The notes beneath the pieces were generated by a model. It saw only the letters and a list, made by a program, of their open reading frames with translations, did no database searches and was not told the origin of the DNA. From Pleurodeles waltl (lineage: Eukaryota > Chordata > Amphibia > Caudata > Salamandridae): 64,000 bases of DNA. The stretch spans positions 221,227,442-221,291,441 of the forward strand of contig NC_090450.1 in NCBI RefSeq assembly GCF_031143425.1, written 5' to 3'. The translations under genes were made by a program, and so were the position numbers. Shown here piece after piece: positions 41,161 through 51,289 of this stretch. Numbering within the stretch: the stretch's first letter is position 1; each line of letters starts with the position of its first letter.

Positions 41161-43462
41161 ATGGCCTGTGTGACTGGGGAAAAGGCCCCTGCCTTCACTG
41201 CTGAGGAGTTGGAGCGATTTGTGGATGGGGTCCTACCCCAGTACGGACTGCTATATGGGCCTCCAGACCAACAGGTGAGTACACCTTGGACACAATGCAT
41301 GTGTGACGGGAGATATGGAGATGTGTGTGCAAGCATCATGTTATGGGGGGGCCATATGTGTGACAGTCTGGATTGTATGTGTAATGGAGTCCTCCTGTCT
41401 GTATTATCTCTGCAGGTCAGCACCCATCAAAAGAAGGGATTATGGCATGCCATTGCTAAGGACGTGTGGACCCTGGTGGTCTATGGCAGGCGGAGCACCC
41501 ACTGTCGGAAACGGTGGGAGGACCTCAGTCGGTGGGCATGGAAGACCACGGAGGCCCAGCTGGGAATGGCTTCCCAACGAGGAAGGGATGCCCGTCTGAA
41601 CCTGACCCTCCCGATGGCCCGCATTCTGTCAGTGCCTACCCATAGCTAAATGGGCGCTTGAGGGCATCACAGCAGCCATAAGGGGTTGAGTACAGTGGGC
41701 ATTACTACAATAATTGGTAGGTGGCATGGGATAGGGTGGTGGGTGTGAGTTAGTCGGTGCCCCTTAATGCCAGGTCAGACATTGCAGCATGATCGAGCTC
41801 AAGGGCAATGTGTGCATGGCAAATGCTGGTAACCTAGCTTGTTAGTATTCCATGTCAGTCAGGGCTTTGTGGGTCCCTGGAGGGGTGCAGTTTGCGGTGT
41901 GTGGCCCTCATCTTGCCGTGGCATCAAGCCAAACCACTAGCAGTGCAATCCATAGTGCTCAATCCTGAATCCCTATGTGTGACAGTGCTGTATATGCCAA
42001 CTATGGTGTTGGTGCAGTAATTGACCCAGTGTTTCCTTTCTCAGTCTCCCCCCGCCTTTTTACTTCTGTCATCCTGTTCATGAGTGCATTAGCATCATCT
42101 GGTGGAGGAGCAGGGGCACGGGTGACAGAGGGAGCTGCATCCCACAGCAGCCTGGAGGCAGAGCCCACTGACGCCGAGAGAACCAGTGGGATGGAGGGTG
42201 AGGGGAGCACCACAGCAGAGAAAGGAGGCAACAACACAAACTCAAATACCTCCTCTGATGGAAGCTCCCTGGCGGTGGCGGACACCTCTGAGACCAACCT
42301 AGCTGCAGGTACAGCTGCCACCCCCATACCAGCACCACCCAACCAGTAGCCCCTCAGCGAGTTACCCATGCCCGCTTACCCAGAAGGGTGGACATCTCCT
42401 TTGCCCGAGGCACCTCAGGTCCTGTCCCATTCAGCCCTGCTGCCCTCAATGAGGAGGCTATTGACCTCCTGAGATCCATCTCTGTAGGGCAGTCAACCAT
42501 TGTGAATGTTATCCAGGTGCTGGCATCCCAGATGCAGCAATGCTTTCCTGGAGGGCATCCATGGTGGATTGGCGGCACAACAGAGATCGATTCAGGCTCT
42601 GGCCTCCTCACTGATGGCAGCCATTGTCCCTGTTCCTACTGTCCCCCCTCCAACTACCACTTCCCAGTCTCCTCAACCACAACCCATCCCATGCACACAT
42701 GCAGACGAGCATGCACACAAGACAATATGCAAGCGTGCCACAGTCAAACACAGGCACCACACTTTATCCCATAAGCACTCACGCAAACACCAGACAGTTG
42801 CAGACACAACAACATCCACTGCCTCCACTGACTCCCCCTCCTCTGCCTCCCTCACAGTCACGTTCATACTCACAGCTGCATGCACTGCATCAACATCCAC
42901 AACCAGCATCACCACACCAAGCAGCACACACATCTCACTAGTAGTCACCTCCAGCAAAACCATCCAAGCGTCCTCTGTGTCCTCTCCCATCCTGTCTGTC
43001 CCTCCTCCTAAAGGACACAAACGCAAGCACTCAGACATCCAACAGCCATCCACCTCACATCAGCACACTTCCCTGCACCTGCACCCAAGGCCAGCAGACA
43101 CACACCTCCAACAACCACTCCCTCAACCTCCACTCCTATCCCTCCTCCCTCTTCCCACACCACCATCCCTAAGAAGCTTTTCCTTGCCCAACTTGACCTC
43201 TTCCCTTCCCCGTCCTGCCCGTAAGAGCAGGGTCCTAACGACCCAGCCCAGCACCTCAGCCAAACAGTCCACGCAGACAGTGGAGGCACCTCCTAGTCGT
43301 GGTGGCAAGACCGTGAAGGATCCCACTCCACCGGCCGGGAAGGTTAAGGATCCCACACCACCTGCCATGAAGGAGAAGAAGCACTCAATTCCTACCATGA
43401 AGGGAAAGGATCCCGCACCTTCTGCCATGAAGGGGAAGAAGCCCTCAACCTCTGCCAGATAG
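41161..43462 (+). pseudogene. Harbinger second Myb/SANT-like gene (gene 3) in H1
   Basis: Exon 1 (41161-41274, 38 codons from ATGGCC) encodes the first helix of a Myb/SANT-like domain (FTAEELERFVDGVLPQYGLLYG). A donor GTGAGT and acceptor TGCAG join in phase 0 to exon 2 (from 41416), giving the other two helices (GLWHAIAKDVWTL, THCRKRWEDLSRWAWKT). A 1-base shift ends the frame at 41649, where H2 continues to a GGGTGAGT donor. Exon 3 starts near 42093 (SSGGGAGARVTEG), an acidic linker. The conserved segment EEAIDLLRSISVGQSTIVNVI lies near 42449-42510, followed by a long Ser/Thr/Pro-rich tail and Lys-rich 33 bp repeats. Resembles Myb-related proteins often predicted in salamander genomes; function unknown. 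Confidence 0.75.
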
Positions 43463-43510
43463 GGTAAGGATCCCACACCTTCTGCCATGAAGGGGAAGAA
43501 GCCCTTGACC
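43310..43510 (+). repeat. 33 bp minisatellite in H1 gene 3 tail
   Basis: Six degenerate copies of a unit around GGATCCCACACCTTCTGCCATGAAGGGGAAGAAG-like sequence, encoding Lys/Pro-rich 11-residue repeats (KDPTPPAGKV, KDPAPSAMKGK). Unit length is a multiple of three, so the frame is kept. H2 has different units at the equivalent place. Confidence 0.75.
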
Positions 43511-43769
43511 CCAGCAGAGGCTGTCAGGGTGCCACCACCATCACCAGTGGTCACAGAGCCCTCACCGCCAGCTGAGAGAGTGCAGCCTAATCCTCCTGCA
43601 GAGGCTGCCCAGGAGGCACCTTCACCTGCTGAGACAGTGCAGACCTCACCTCCAGATGACACAGTGCAGCCCTCACCCCAGATGACACAGTGCTGCCCTC
43701 ACCACCTGTGGAGGGCATGTAGGCCACCCTCCAGGGACTTATGTACAAGGGGCCCCCCTCCAGAAGCAG

Positions 43770-44110
43770 TGGGCATGTTCCCCACCTGAGAGATTGTGAG
43801 CATCCACTCCCCAGCAGAGAGAAATAGGCATGGAGCCCTCTCCAGAGCCAATGGGCATGTTCCCCACCTGAGAGACTGTGATCTTGCACTACCCAGCAAA
43901 GGGAAATGGGCATGGAGTCCCCTCCAGAACCAGTAGGCATGTTCCCCACCTAAGAGACTGTGACCTTGCACTCCCCCGCAGAGAGAAATGGGCATGGAGC
44001 CCCCTCCAGAACTAGTGAGCATGTTCCCCACCTGAGAGACTGTGACCTTGCACTCCCCAGCAGAGAGAAATGGGCATGGAGCCCCCTCCAGAACCAGTGG
44101 GTTTGTTCCC
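43770..44110 (+). repeat. about 85 bp tandem repeat in H1
   Basis: Four copies of a unit beginning GGGCATGTTCCCCACCTGAGAGACTGTGA and ending CCCTCCAGAACCAGTG. The sub-motif GAGAGACTGTG and the CCCCTCCAGAACCAGTG block also appear in the 64 bp and 74 bp arrays of H2 and in H5, showing that one short ancestral module was amplified differently in each copy. Confidence 0.75.
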
Positions 44111-44910
44111 ATATTCGGCTGAGGTGCCCCCCACACCCCATCCTCCTGAGGTGCCTGCCCACTTGCAAACTGATGCCCCAGTAGAGTTCTATCCGGATGA
44201 AGTCAGGTTTCCAGTTGGGCCTTGGACTGTGCCCTGTGGCCATGTGGGCCCTTAGTATTTTGGACTGGGCATTGGCCCTTTGTGTACATTTGTAGATATC
44301 TGTTTTTCGTACAATTGGTTCATTTGGTAGCTGTTCACAATCAATACATTCTCATTACTGCATTCTTGTTGTCCTTGCGTTATTATGCTGTGTGTCGTGT
44401 GCCATTGTTTTTCGTCTGCAGCTGGTTGTGTTTATGGTGTGTGTGTCGGGTGTGTGTTGTGCGTGTGTGTGTCACTTTCCTTTTCCTCCCTCCCTCCCTT
44501 GTGTGCTTGGCGGCTGTACTCACCGTCGTCGTCTTTGTCGGGGTTGGTGTTCCAGGTGGAGCATGGAGTAGATGAGCATGGGGAAGACTCGCAGCTCCGA
44601 TTCCATGGTGGCTTTGTCCTTCTCTGTGTCTCCGATGGTGAGTCTTTCATCTTCTGTGATGTGTTTCAATCAGGCTTTTGGTGGCGTTGGTACCATCCCA
44701 GACATCAGGACGGTTTCCTGGGTCATGATATGGTATGCAGTACTTTGTATTCCACCTGGCTGTTAACGACTACCACCATGGTCAGTGGTGTTAACGCCCT
44801 GGCGGCTTGTGTGGTACATTGGCTGTCTATGGGAGTTATCATCACCATGGTCATAATTTGGCGGTAATTACTGCCAGCCTGTTGGCGGTATTACTGCCAC
44901 TTTATCACTC

Positions 44911-44934
44911 ACCGCCAATGTCATAATGAGGGCC
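44911..44934 (-). repeat. H1 right terminal inverted repeat
   Basis: ACCGCCAATGTCATAATGAGGGCC, the reverse complement of the left end except for one base, is followed by the TAT duplication. GGCGGTAATTACTGCC and GGCGGTATTACTGCC lie just inside it. Confidence 0.9.
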
Positions 44935-45883
44935 TATGTCTCCCTAATAGTCTACCATAACTTTTTCAAAACCTTGGAGTTTGCCAATGCTTGTTTAAAA
45001 ATCTCCTCAGCATTTCTAGTGAGAGTGTGAATGGAATAGGTTTTGCGCTTGCGCGGCTTAAGCAAATCGCAGCTGAATTTTGATGTTTGTGAGTAAATAG
45101 GGAGTCTGTGCACTCCAAATAAAGTTGATTAAGGAGTTTGCTTACTTCAATAAAGTTTATTCAGGGAGTTTGCATACTGCAAAGTGTGTGTGTGTAGGGA
45201 AGTTCTCGAGCTTCACATGTGCGTGGCACTTTGTGCTAAAACAATTGCCCAAGTGATTGTTGGTATACGGACCTTGCGTGGTATAAGACTCCAGAGTATT
45301 GTTTTTTGTACAAATGTATGAGACACTTTGTTTGATGTTGTAATTTGTCTGTTAAATAGGTCAGTCGGGCATGGTTGACAAAATCAGAGTACGTGTTAAA
45401 GTGAGTGATAATTTCAAAAGAGATTTGGTGAGTCCTGTGTGCACCAGGAGGATTCAATGATCAGTTGAGATTAAAATTTGCTGGTCGAATTTTGCTAGCA
45501 AGTCAGGGAAACTAAAATAGAGGGAGTATCTGTTAGAGCTAAAAGCCACAGTTGAAAATTCAATAAGGTTTCTGAAGCGATTGTGTTACCTTCCTGTAAT
45601 AAACAGCTAAGTTGTGTGTTGATTTTTATTTAGTAATCGTGATATTTGCATTTAATTTGGCGCAGATATGAATTGAGGAGGACAAGCCGAAGGGCTTTGT
45701 CAGGCGCTTTACGTGTGAGTGTGAGGTTACTAAAGCCGTGCTGGGTTATGTTGGTTGGTGAGAAAGCACGCAAACGGATTGGTGGACAACCGTGATTCAT
45801 AATTGGTTGCGAAGGCAGGCAAAAAAGGATTTCAGGATTGAAATTTACTTCCTGATTCAATTGAAGTGTAGCTGAAATTCAGA
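44935..45883 (+). other. leader-like sequence before the second gag relic
   Basis: It completes the short tandem motif interrupted by H1, then runs about 880 bp without a coding frame to the ATG of a gag relic. Two AATAAA words occur (45118 and 45152, within a repeated GGAGTTTGC..TACT block). This could be the untranslated leader of an ERV1-like provirus, but no primer binding site or LTR end was located, so the assignment rests on position. Confidence 0.4.
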
Positions 45884-47144
45884 AATGACATTTTTCAAAG
45901 CATTAAAGAGTGCCCTAAGGGGAGATGTGTTAATTCCAGTTAGAGTAGGAGAAATTACACTGCCAGAGGTACACCCACATATACTATATTTGAAGAACAA
46001 GGTGATGTGCCATGTCTTTGTTTAAAGCAATGGTGCAAAGAGACAAAGGAATAAGGGAGCTTACGGTTTCCTGCCCATGGAACATTCAATTTAAGAATTT
46101 TAGAAAATTTGAGTAGAGTACTGTATGATTCTAAACCTCCTCCGAGACCTGCACAATTTTAAGCATTAGCTATTTGGGAGTTAGTGGCCAGACAACAATA
46201 GCAACAGAAATTTGAGAAAAGAATGAGAAAAGCTGGGAAAACTTTAGCTGAAGCACAATGGGATAGTGAGCAGAACTTTTGGAGAACTGAGACTTTACAG
46301 GGAGTTAAGATGGTTCCAACAATTAAATTTAGAGAACGAGAGCAAGGCCAGAAAGAGTACTTAAAAGAGGGATTCATATCCTTCTGAGGAACGATAGCAG
46401 AACTCAAAGGAATCTAGAAAATCTTTGACTTATGATGAAGAACAGATGCTGATGAGTTTTTTTTACAATTATTGAGAAGTCATCCCCCACCATGTGCAGC
46501 ACATGAGACTGGTCCAAGTACTAGCGCAGACCCTACAGCTCTGGTACCGAATGAAACTACACCAAGGCAAGCACAGGTTGGCTGCCATGTCCCAAACACT
46601 TCTACATCACAGATACCTATGCCACAGGTTGACATAACTAGAATTTACCCAGATGTACCTATTGTAGACACTGCAGCGAGTTTAATGGTGCCAACAGAAC
46701 AAGCTGCCCACATGAGACAGTGATCAAGATAGAGTCAACCCCTAATTCAATGCCTCTGATGCAAGCACAGACAATCCCGAGATACACCCCTATAACAGGG
46801 TCACAGACAGAGATGCCTGCATTAACAAGTCAGACTACAGGAGTAATGTACCCTAGAGATCAAAGCGTCTGACGAAGTCCGGATGCTGTGTCAGTACCCA
46901 TTACTATTGGTCCTGTTATACCATGGTTAGCACAGGGAAACAATAAGAGCAGTGAACAGATAATTTTTAATTCAAGTGTAGAAATGGAAAGGTTCAATGT
47001 ACATACAGGAGTGATGAGTCCAATGAAACCGACATTTCATATGACTGGTCCGTTAATTGACTTGAGTTGTCCTAGGACTCCACAGAATAATCCAAGGAGA
47101 TCAGACGTAGGTCCTAACCCAATTATAGTGACACAACAGACTCT
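45884..47144 (+). pseudogene. gag: second ERV1-like gag relic, N-terminal part
   Basis: It begins ATGACATTTTTCAAAGCATTAAAG and reads as a retroviral matrix-like N-terminus (FFKALKSALRGDVLIPV) with stops and frame changes. It continues through LVARQQ..QQKFEKRMRKAGKTLAEAQWD and a Thr/Pro-rich stretch (HETGPSTSADPTALVPNETTP). The last 260 bases (PITIGPVIPWLAQGN to NPIIVTQQT) lead straight into the left end of Harbinger H2. The downstream continuation of gag is found at 55983, on the far side of H2. ERV1's own window copy lacks this N-terminus, so this relic supplies it for the family. Confidence 0.65.
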
Positions 47145-47744
47145 TGCGGTCATTACAACATTGGCGGTGAAAGGCGCTTACCGCCGTGCAGAAGACCGCA
47201 AACACACCGCCGTGGCCGTGGAATTCCGCCACAACTATTATGACCCACATCTCAGAATCCGCCAAAAGTCAGACACCCACACAAGTCCGCCATGCCAAAG
47301 GTCAGTGATAAACTGGCGAAAACAAAACCGACACCGTCACACCAACAGAAATACGCCCACACTATCACAACACACGGACCCACGCGGCGGTCTTTCAACC
47401 ACGGTATTCCATTAGCGGTACACACCGCCGTGCTCAAAATACACACACTTTTACAAAACACAGCCACATTGGACAATTCCAAATACACACACCTGATACA
47501 CATACACACACAACTCCCACACACCCAATACAATATAAAACACACACCCACAACACCCACAAACCCCTACGACCAAAAATTCTGAAAGAAGGCCAGAGAG
47601 AGACAGCACCAGCAAGAACAACAGCATCCACAGGCACACAACACCATCACCCACACAACTTCCACGCACCTCACACAAGACACCACTACATATCAGCACA
47701 CTTATCACCACACACTCTACCCCACACATCACCTACACCACCAC

Positions 47745-49272
47745 ATGGCACGGCAAAGACACCCCAGGTTCTCGGAGGAGGAGCTCCGGGTCATGGTGGA
47801 GGAAATCGTCCAGGTAGAGCCACAGCTATTCGGATCACAGGTGCAGCACACTTCAATTGCAAGGAAGATGGAGCTATGGCGAAGAATAGTGGACAGGGTC
47901 AACGCAGTGGGACAACACCCAAGAAATCGGGACGACATCAGGAAGAGGTGGAACGACCTACGGGGGAAGGTGGGTTCCGTGGTCTCAAGACACCACCTGG
48001 CGGTTCAGCGGACTGACGGCGGACCCCAACCTCCTCCCCCACAACTAACAACATGGGAGGAGCAGGTCTTCGCGATTCTGCATCCTGAGGGCCTCGCAGG
48101 AGTAGGTGGAGGAATGGACTCTGGTAAGTCAAATCTAAATTATTACATCCCCCACCCTACCTGTATGCTATCACATACCCCACCCACACCCTCACCGCCA
48201 GCACCCCAACTCCTCACATATATCCCAACATCACAAACCACACATCCCAACACCAAGCCCTGCATGCAACAACAAAGCATGGACACCCATCACCAAAGCA
48301 TGCCCACTGCACATACCCATACACCCCCCTAAACCATCATCACACAAGCTCCCACTCAGGAATGCTAGCACTGGGGTACACGGTCACCCACCCATTGCAC
48401 ACCATTACACACACAGATTTAATAAACATCCTTTTATACCCCTGCAGGACCCTTACCCAATGTCACCGGGCAGGAGGGTCCACACATGTCCACACCACCA
48501 ACAGAAGAGGCCCACAGTGATGACAGCACCTCTGTCCAACTGGATCTAGATCACCAGCCCGGACCATCGGGGACCTCTGGACAGTCGGTTCCCCTCACAC
48601 AGGCACAGGCCACCACAGAGCTTCCCCCCTCTGGAAACACCAGCACAGCACCCACCAAGCGGGCCCATACCTCCGTCCCCAGGACACGTCAATCAGCTGT
48701 GTGTCCACCACTACGGGGAACCCAGGATAACCCACCACCCCAACAACAACAGGGACCTGGGGGCAGTGGTAGTGGGCACACAGTCCAGGGGACGGAGGCC
48801 CAGGAACACAGGGGAACTGGGAGAGCTGCTGTGCGACAGGGGGCGGACAGGCCATGGGAACCCACTCTCCACGAGGCCCTCTCCTCCATCATGGGAGCCT
48901 ACCACCACTCCCAGGAGACGATGGCAACGGTACTGGCCAAGTTTCAGGAGACCCAGGCGCATGCAGGAGGAACAGTATATGGGCTTCAGGGAGGAACTCA
49001 GAACCATCAGCTCCACCCTCGGCACCATCGTAGGGGTCCTGAAGGAAGTACTCAACACCAGGAGGGACACTGTGGCACTACAAGGGGCCCCTGACACTAC
49101 CATGGGCGATGAACTGCCCACCACCTCCGCTGGCGCTAGTAGACAGGACGCCCCGCCTCAGGACCACCACACCAGCACCCCACCACCAGCAGAGGGAGAA
49201 CCACCCCGCAAACGGTCCCTGAGATCCAGGACAAAGACAGAGCATGATGCCAAGACCCCCGCCAAGAAATGA
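47745..49272 (+). pseudogene. Harbinger Myb/SANT-like protein (gene 1) in H2
   Basis: Exon 1, 47745-48123, is 379 nt as in H1 and encodes PRFSEEELRVMVEEIVQVEP, IARKMELWRRIVDRVNAV and RWNDLRGKVGSVVSRH, a three-helix Myb/SANT-like domain. Donor GTAAGT at 48124 and acceptor CCCCTGCAG ending at 48447 keep phase 1. Exon 2 is acidic and Pro-rich, then frameshifts once near 48955 into a helical segment (MQEEQYMGFREELRTISSTLG) and ends in a basic, nuclear-localisation-like tail (RKRSLRSRTK). Apart from that single frameshift it would encode a protein of about 400 residues. This is the best-preserved gene 1 in the window. Confidence 0.83.
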
Positions 49273-49749
49273 GACCACCCTGATTGTCATCCTACTGTCC
49301 CACTTTGTCACCTTGTCCATAATTAAACTGCCCCAGCTCCACTTCCTATGCCCAAATGGGCAATGCACCTGTGAGACTAATAGACTGGACTCTGCCATGG
49401 ACATTCCTCCACCATCACCCCTCACCATTTAACAGCACCCTCCAATATTAAGCATATAAATAAACACACCTAAAGCACAAAATGATCTGGAGTATGTCTG
49501 TGATTTTGAAATAGTGTATTAGCAATTATAGTGACAAAATGTTTTTTAAATAGTAATGTCAACATACCTATGTCACACAGCTGTAGTCCATGAGGAATCT
49601 AAGCAGATGTCACACAGTGGGACCCACATCTGTGAAATCGTAATGGAAAGTGACAACTCAGTGACCATACACTTGGTGAAAACGACAGACAGGGGAGAGG
49701 TAGTAGTGTCAAAGTACATGTAATAGGCAGGTTTGTATTCCTACCTGTG

Positions 49750-50996
49750 TCTCACTGGAAATATTGCGGGATCACTGAGTGCCTGCCATCACTGTCCACA
49801 GGCTCCACAGCTGCCACAACACCGCCATCTGGACCAGCCTCCTGCAGAAAAGGCACCTGGCATCGCAAAGCCAAGTTGTGAAGCATTCAGCAGGCCACGA
49901 TGATCTGGCACACCTTCTTTCGTGAGTAGAATAGGGATCCACCTGTCATATGGAGGCACCGAAACCTGGCCTTCAGGAGGCCAAAGGTCCGCTCGATCAC
50001 CCTCCTAGTTCGCCCATGGGCCTCATTGTAGCGTTCCTCTGCCCTTGTCCTGGGAATCCTCACTGGGGTCAGTAGCCATGACAGGTTGGGGTAACCAGAG
50101 TCACCTGCAAATGTTGAGGGACAACTGTTAGACACACACTAACCTGTAGGGATAACCCCAGACCCAGACAACCATTCCCAATGACTTGCTTCCAGGTGCT
50201 CACCTAATAGCCACACACGGTGCCTCTGGAGTTGACCCATCACATAAGGGATGCTGCTATTCCGCAGGATATAGGCGTCATGCACTGAGCCAGGGAACAT
50301 GGCATTCACATGGGAGATGTACTGGTCTGCCAAACATACCATCTGTACATTCATAGAATGGTAACTCTTCCGGTTTCTGTACACCTGTTCACTCCTGTGG
50401 GGGGGGGGAAAAAGCCACGTGGGTCCCATCAATGGCACCTATGATGTTGGGGATATGTTCCAGGGCATAGAAATCACTTTCACTGTAGACAAATCCTCCA
50501 CCTGAGGTAAAACGATGTAGCTCTGCATGTGTTTCAGAAGGGCAGACAACACTACGTTGGAAAACGTAGGCTGGGACATCCCTGATGCCATGGCCACAGT
50601 TGTTTGAAATGACCCACTTGCAAGGAAATGGAGCACTGATAGCACCTGCACTTGAGGGGGGATTCCTGTGGGATGGCGGATTGCTGACATCAGGTCTGGC
50701 TCCAACTGGGTACACAGTTCCTGGATTGTGGCACGGTCAAGCCTGTAGGTGATGATCAAATGTCTTTCCTCCATTGTCGACAGGTCCACCAACGGTCGGT
50801 ACACCGGAGGATGCCGCCATATCCTCACATGTCCCAGCAGATGGTGCCAATGAAGGACAACAGCGAGCACAGAGTCAAACAACTCAGAGGTACATACCCA
50901 CAGTTTACCCAGAACACCAATCATACACAAAAGGTGGCCTGTATGTGTGTTGAGTCTAGGCCTAGGTATGTGTGACGCAGTTGAAAATGAAGCCAT
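49750..50996 (-). pseudogene. Harbinger DDE transposase (HARBI1-like) in H2
   Basis: Catalyses excision and insertion of the element. Exon 1 (to 50204) has RLDRATIQELCTQL, VLHFLASGSFQ..MASGMSQPTFS (helix-turn-helix-like), NIIGAIDGTHVAF (first catalytic Asp, near 50440-50405) and FPGSVHDAYILRNSSI (second Asp, near 50290). An intron (50203-50105, GTGAGC to TTGCAG on the minus strand) joins in frame to GDSGYPNLSWLLTPV and RRVIERTFGLLKARF (catalytic Glu, near 50025-49980). Two frameshifts occur, near 50487 and in a run of nine C at about 50400. The start codon is uncertain; MEERHLIITY at 50774 is an alternative. The triad survives. Confidence 0.85.
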
Positions 50997-51289
50997 GTGG
51001 ACCCCTCAAATGGCGGCTGCCTGACCTCTAAAGTGGGACAATGGGATGTGAGGTAACTGCGCTGGCGTTGTACACCGTTGCAGTAGGCGGTCGAAGACCG
51101 CGGCTTAATGCTGTATTGGTTAACATTGGACCCTATGGGTCCCAGGAGCCAATGACAATGTACGCCGGCGGTGACGGTACGCACCGCAGCGGACGTGACC
51201 GCCATTTTCTATCTGTTCAGTCACTCGATACCTGATCTTCGACAGGAGAGGACCTACACTGCAAGTGCTGCTGTGACCTCGGTCTGGAA

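Larger units (their letters stand above)
37032..44934 (+). mobile_element. Harbinger H1: complete PIF/Harbinger transposon
   Basis: 7903 bp with both ends present. The left terminal repeat, 37032-37055, and the right, 44911-44934, match at 23 of 24 positions (GGCCCT A/C ATTATGACATTGGCGGT). TAT is duplicated at 37029-37031 and 44935-44937, the 3 bp expected of PIF/Harbinger. Contents in order are a spliced Myb/SANT-like gene (+), a HARBI1-like transposase (-), and a second spliced Myb/SANT-like gene (+) with a minisatellite-rich tail and a GT-rich end. All genes carry frameshifts, so this copy is not autonomous, but it defines the family's full length and gene order. Confidence 0.92.
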
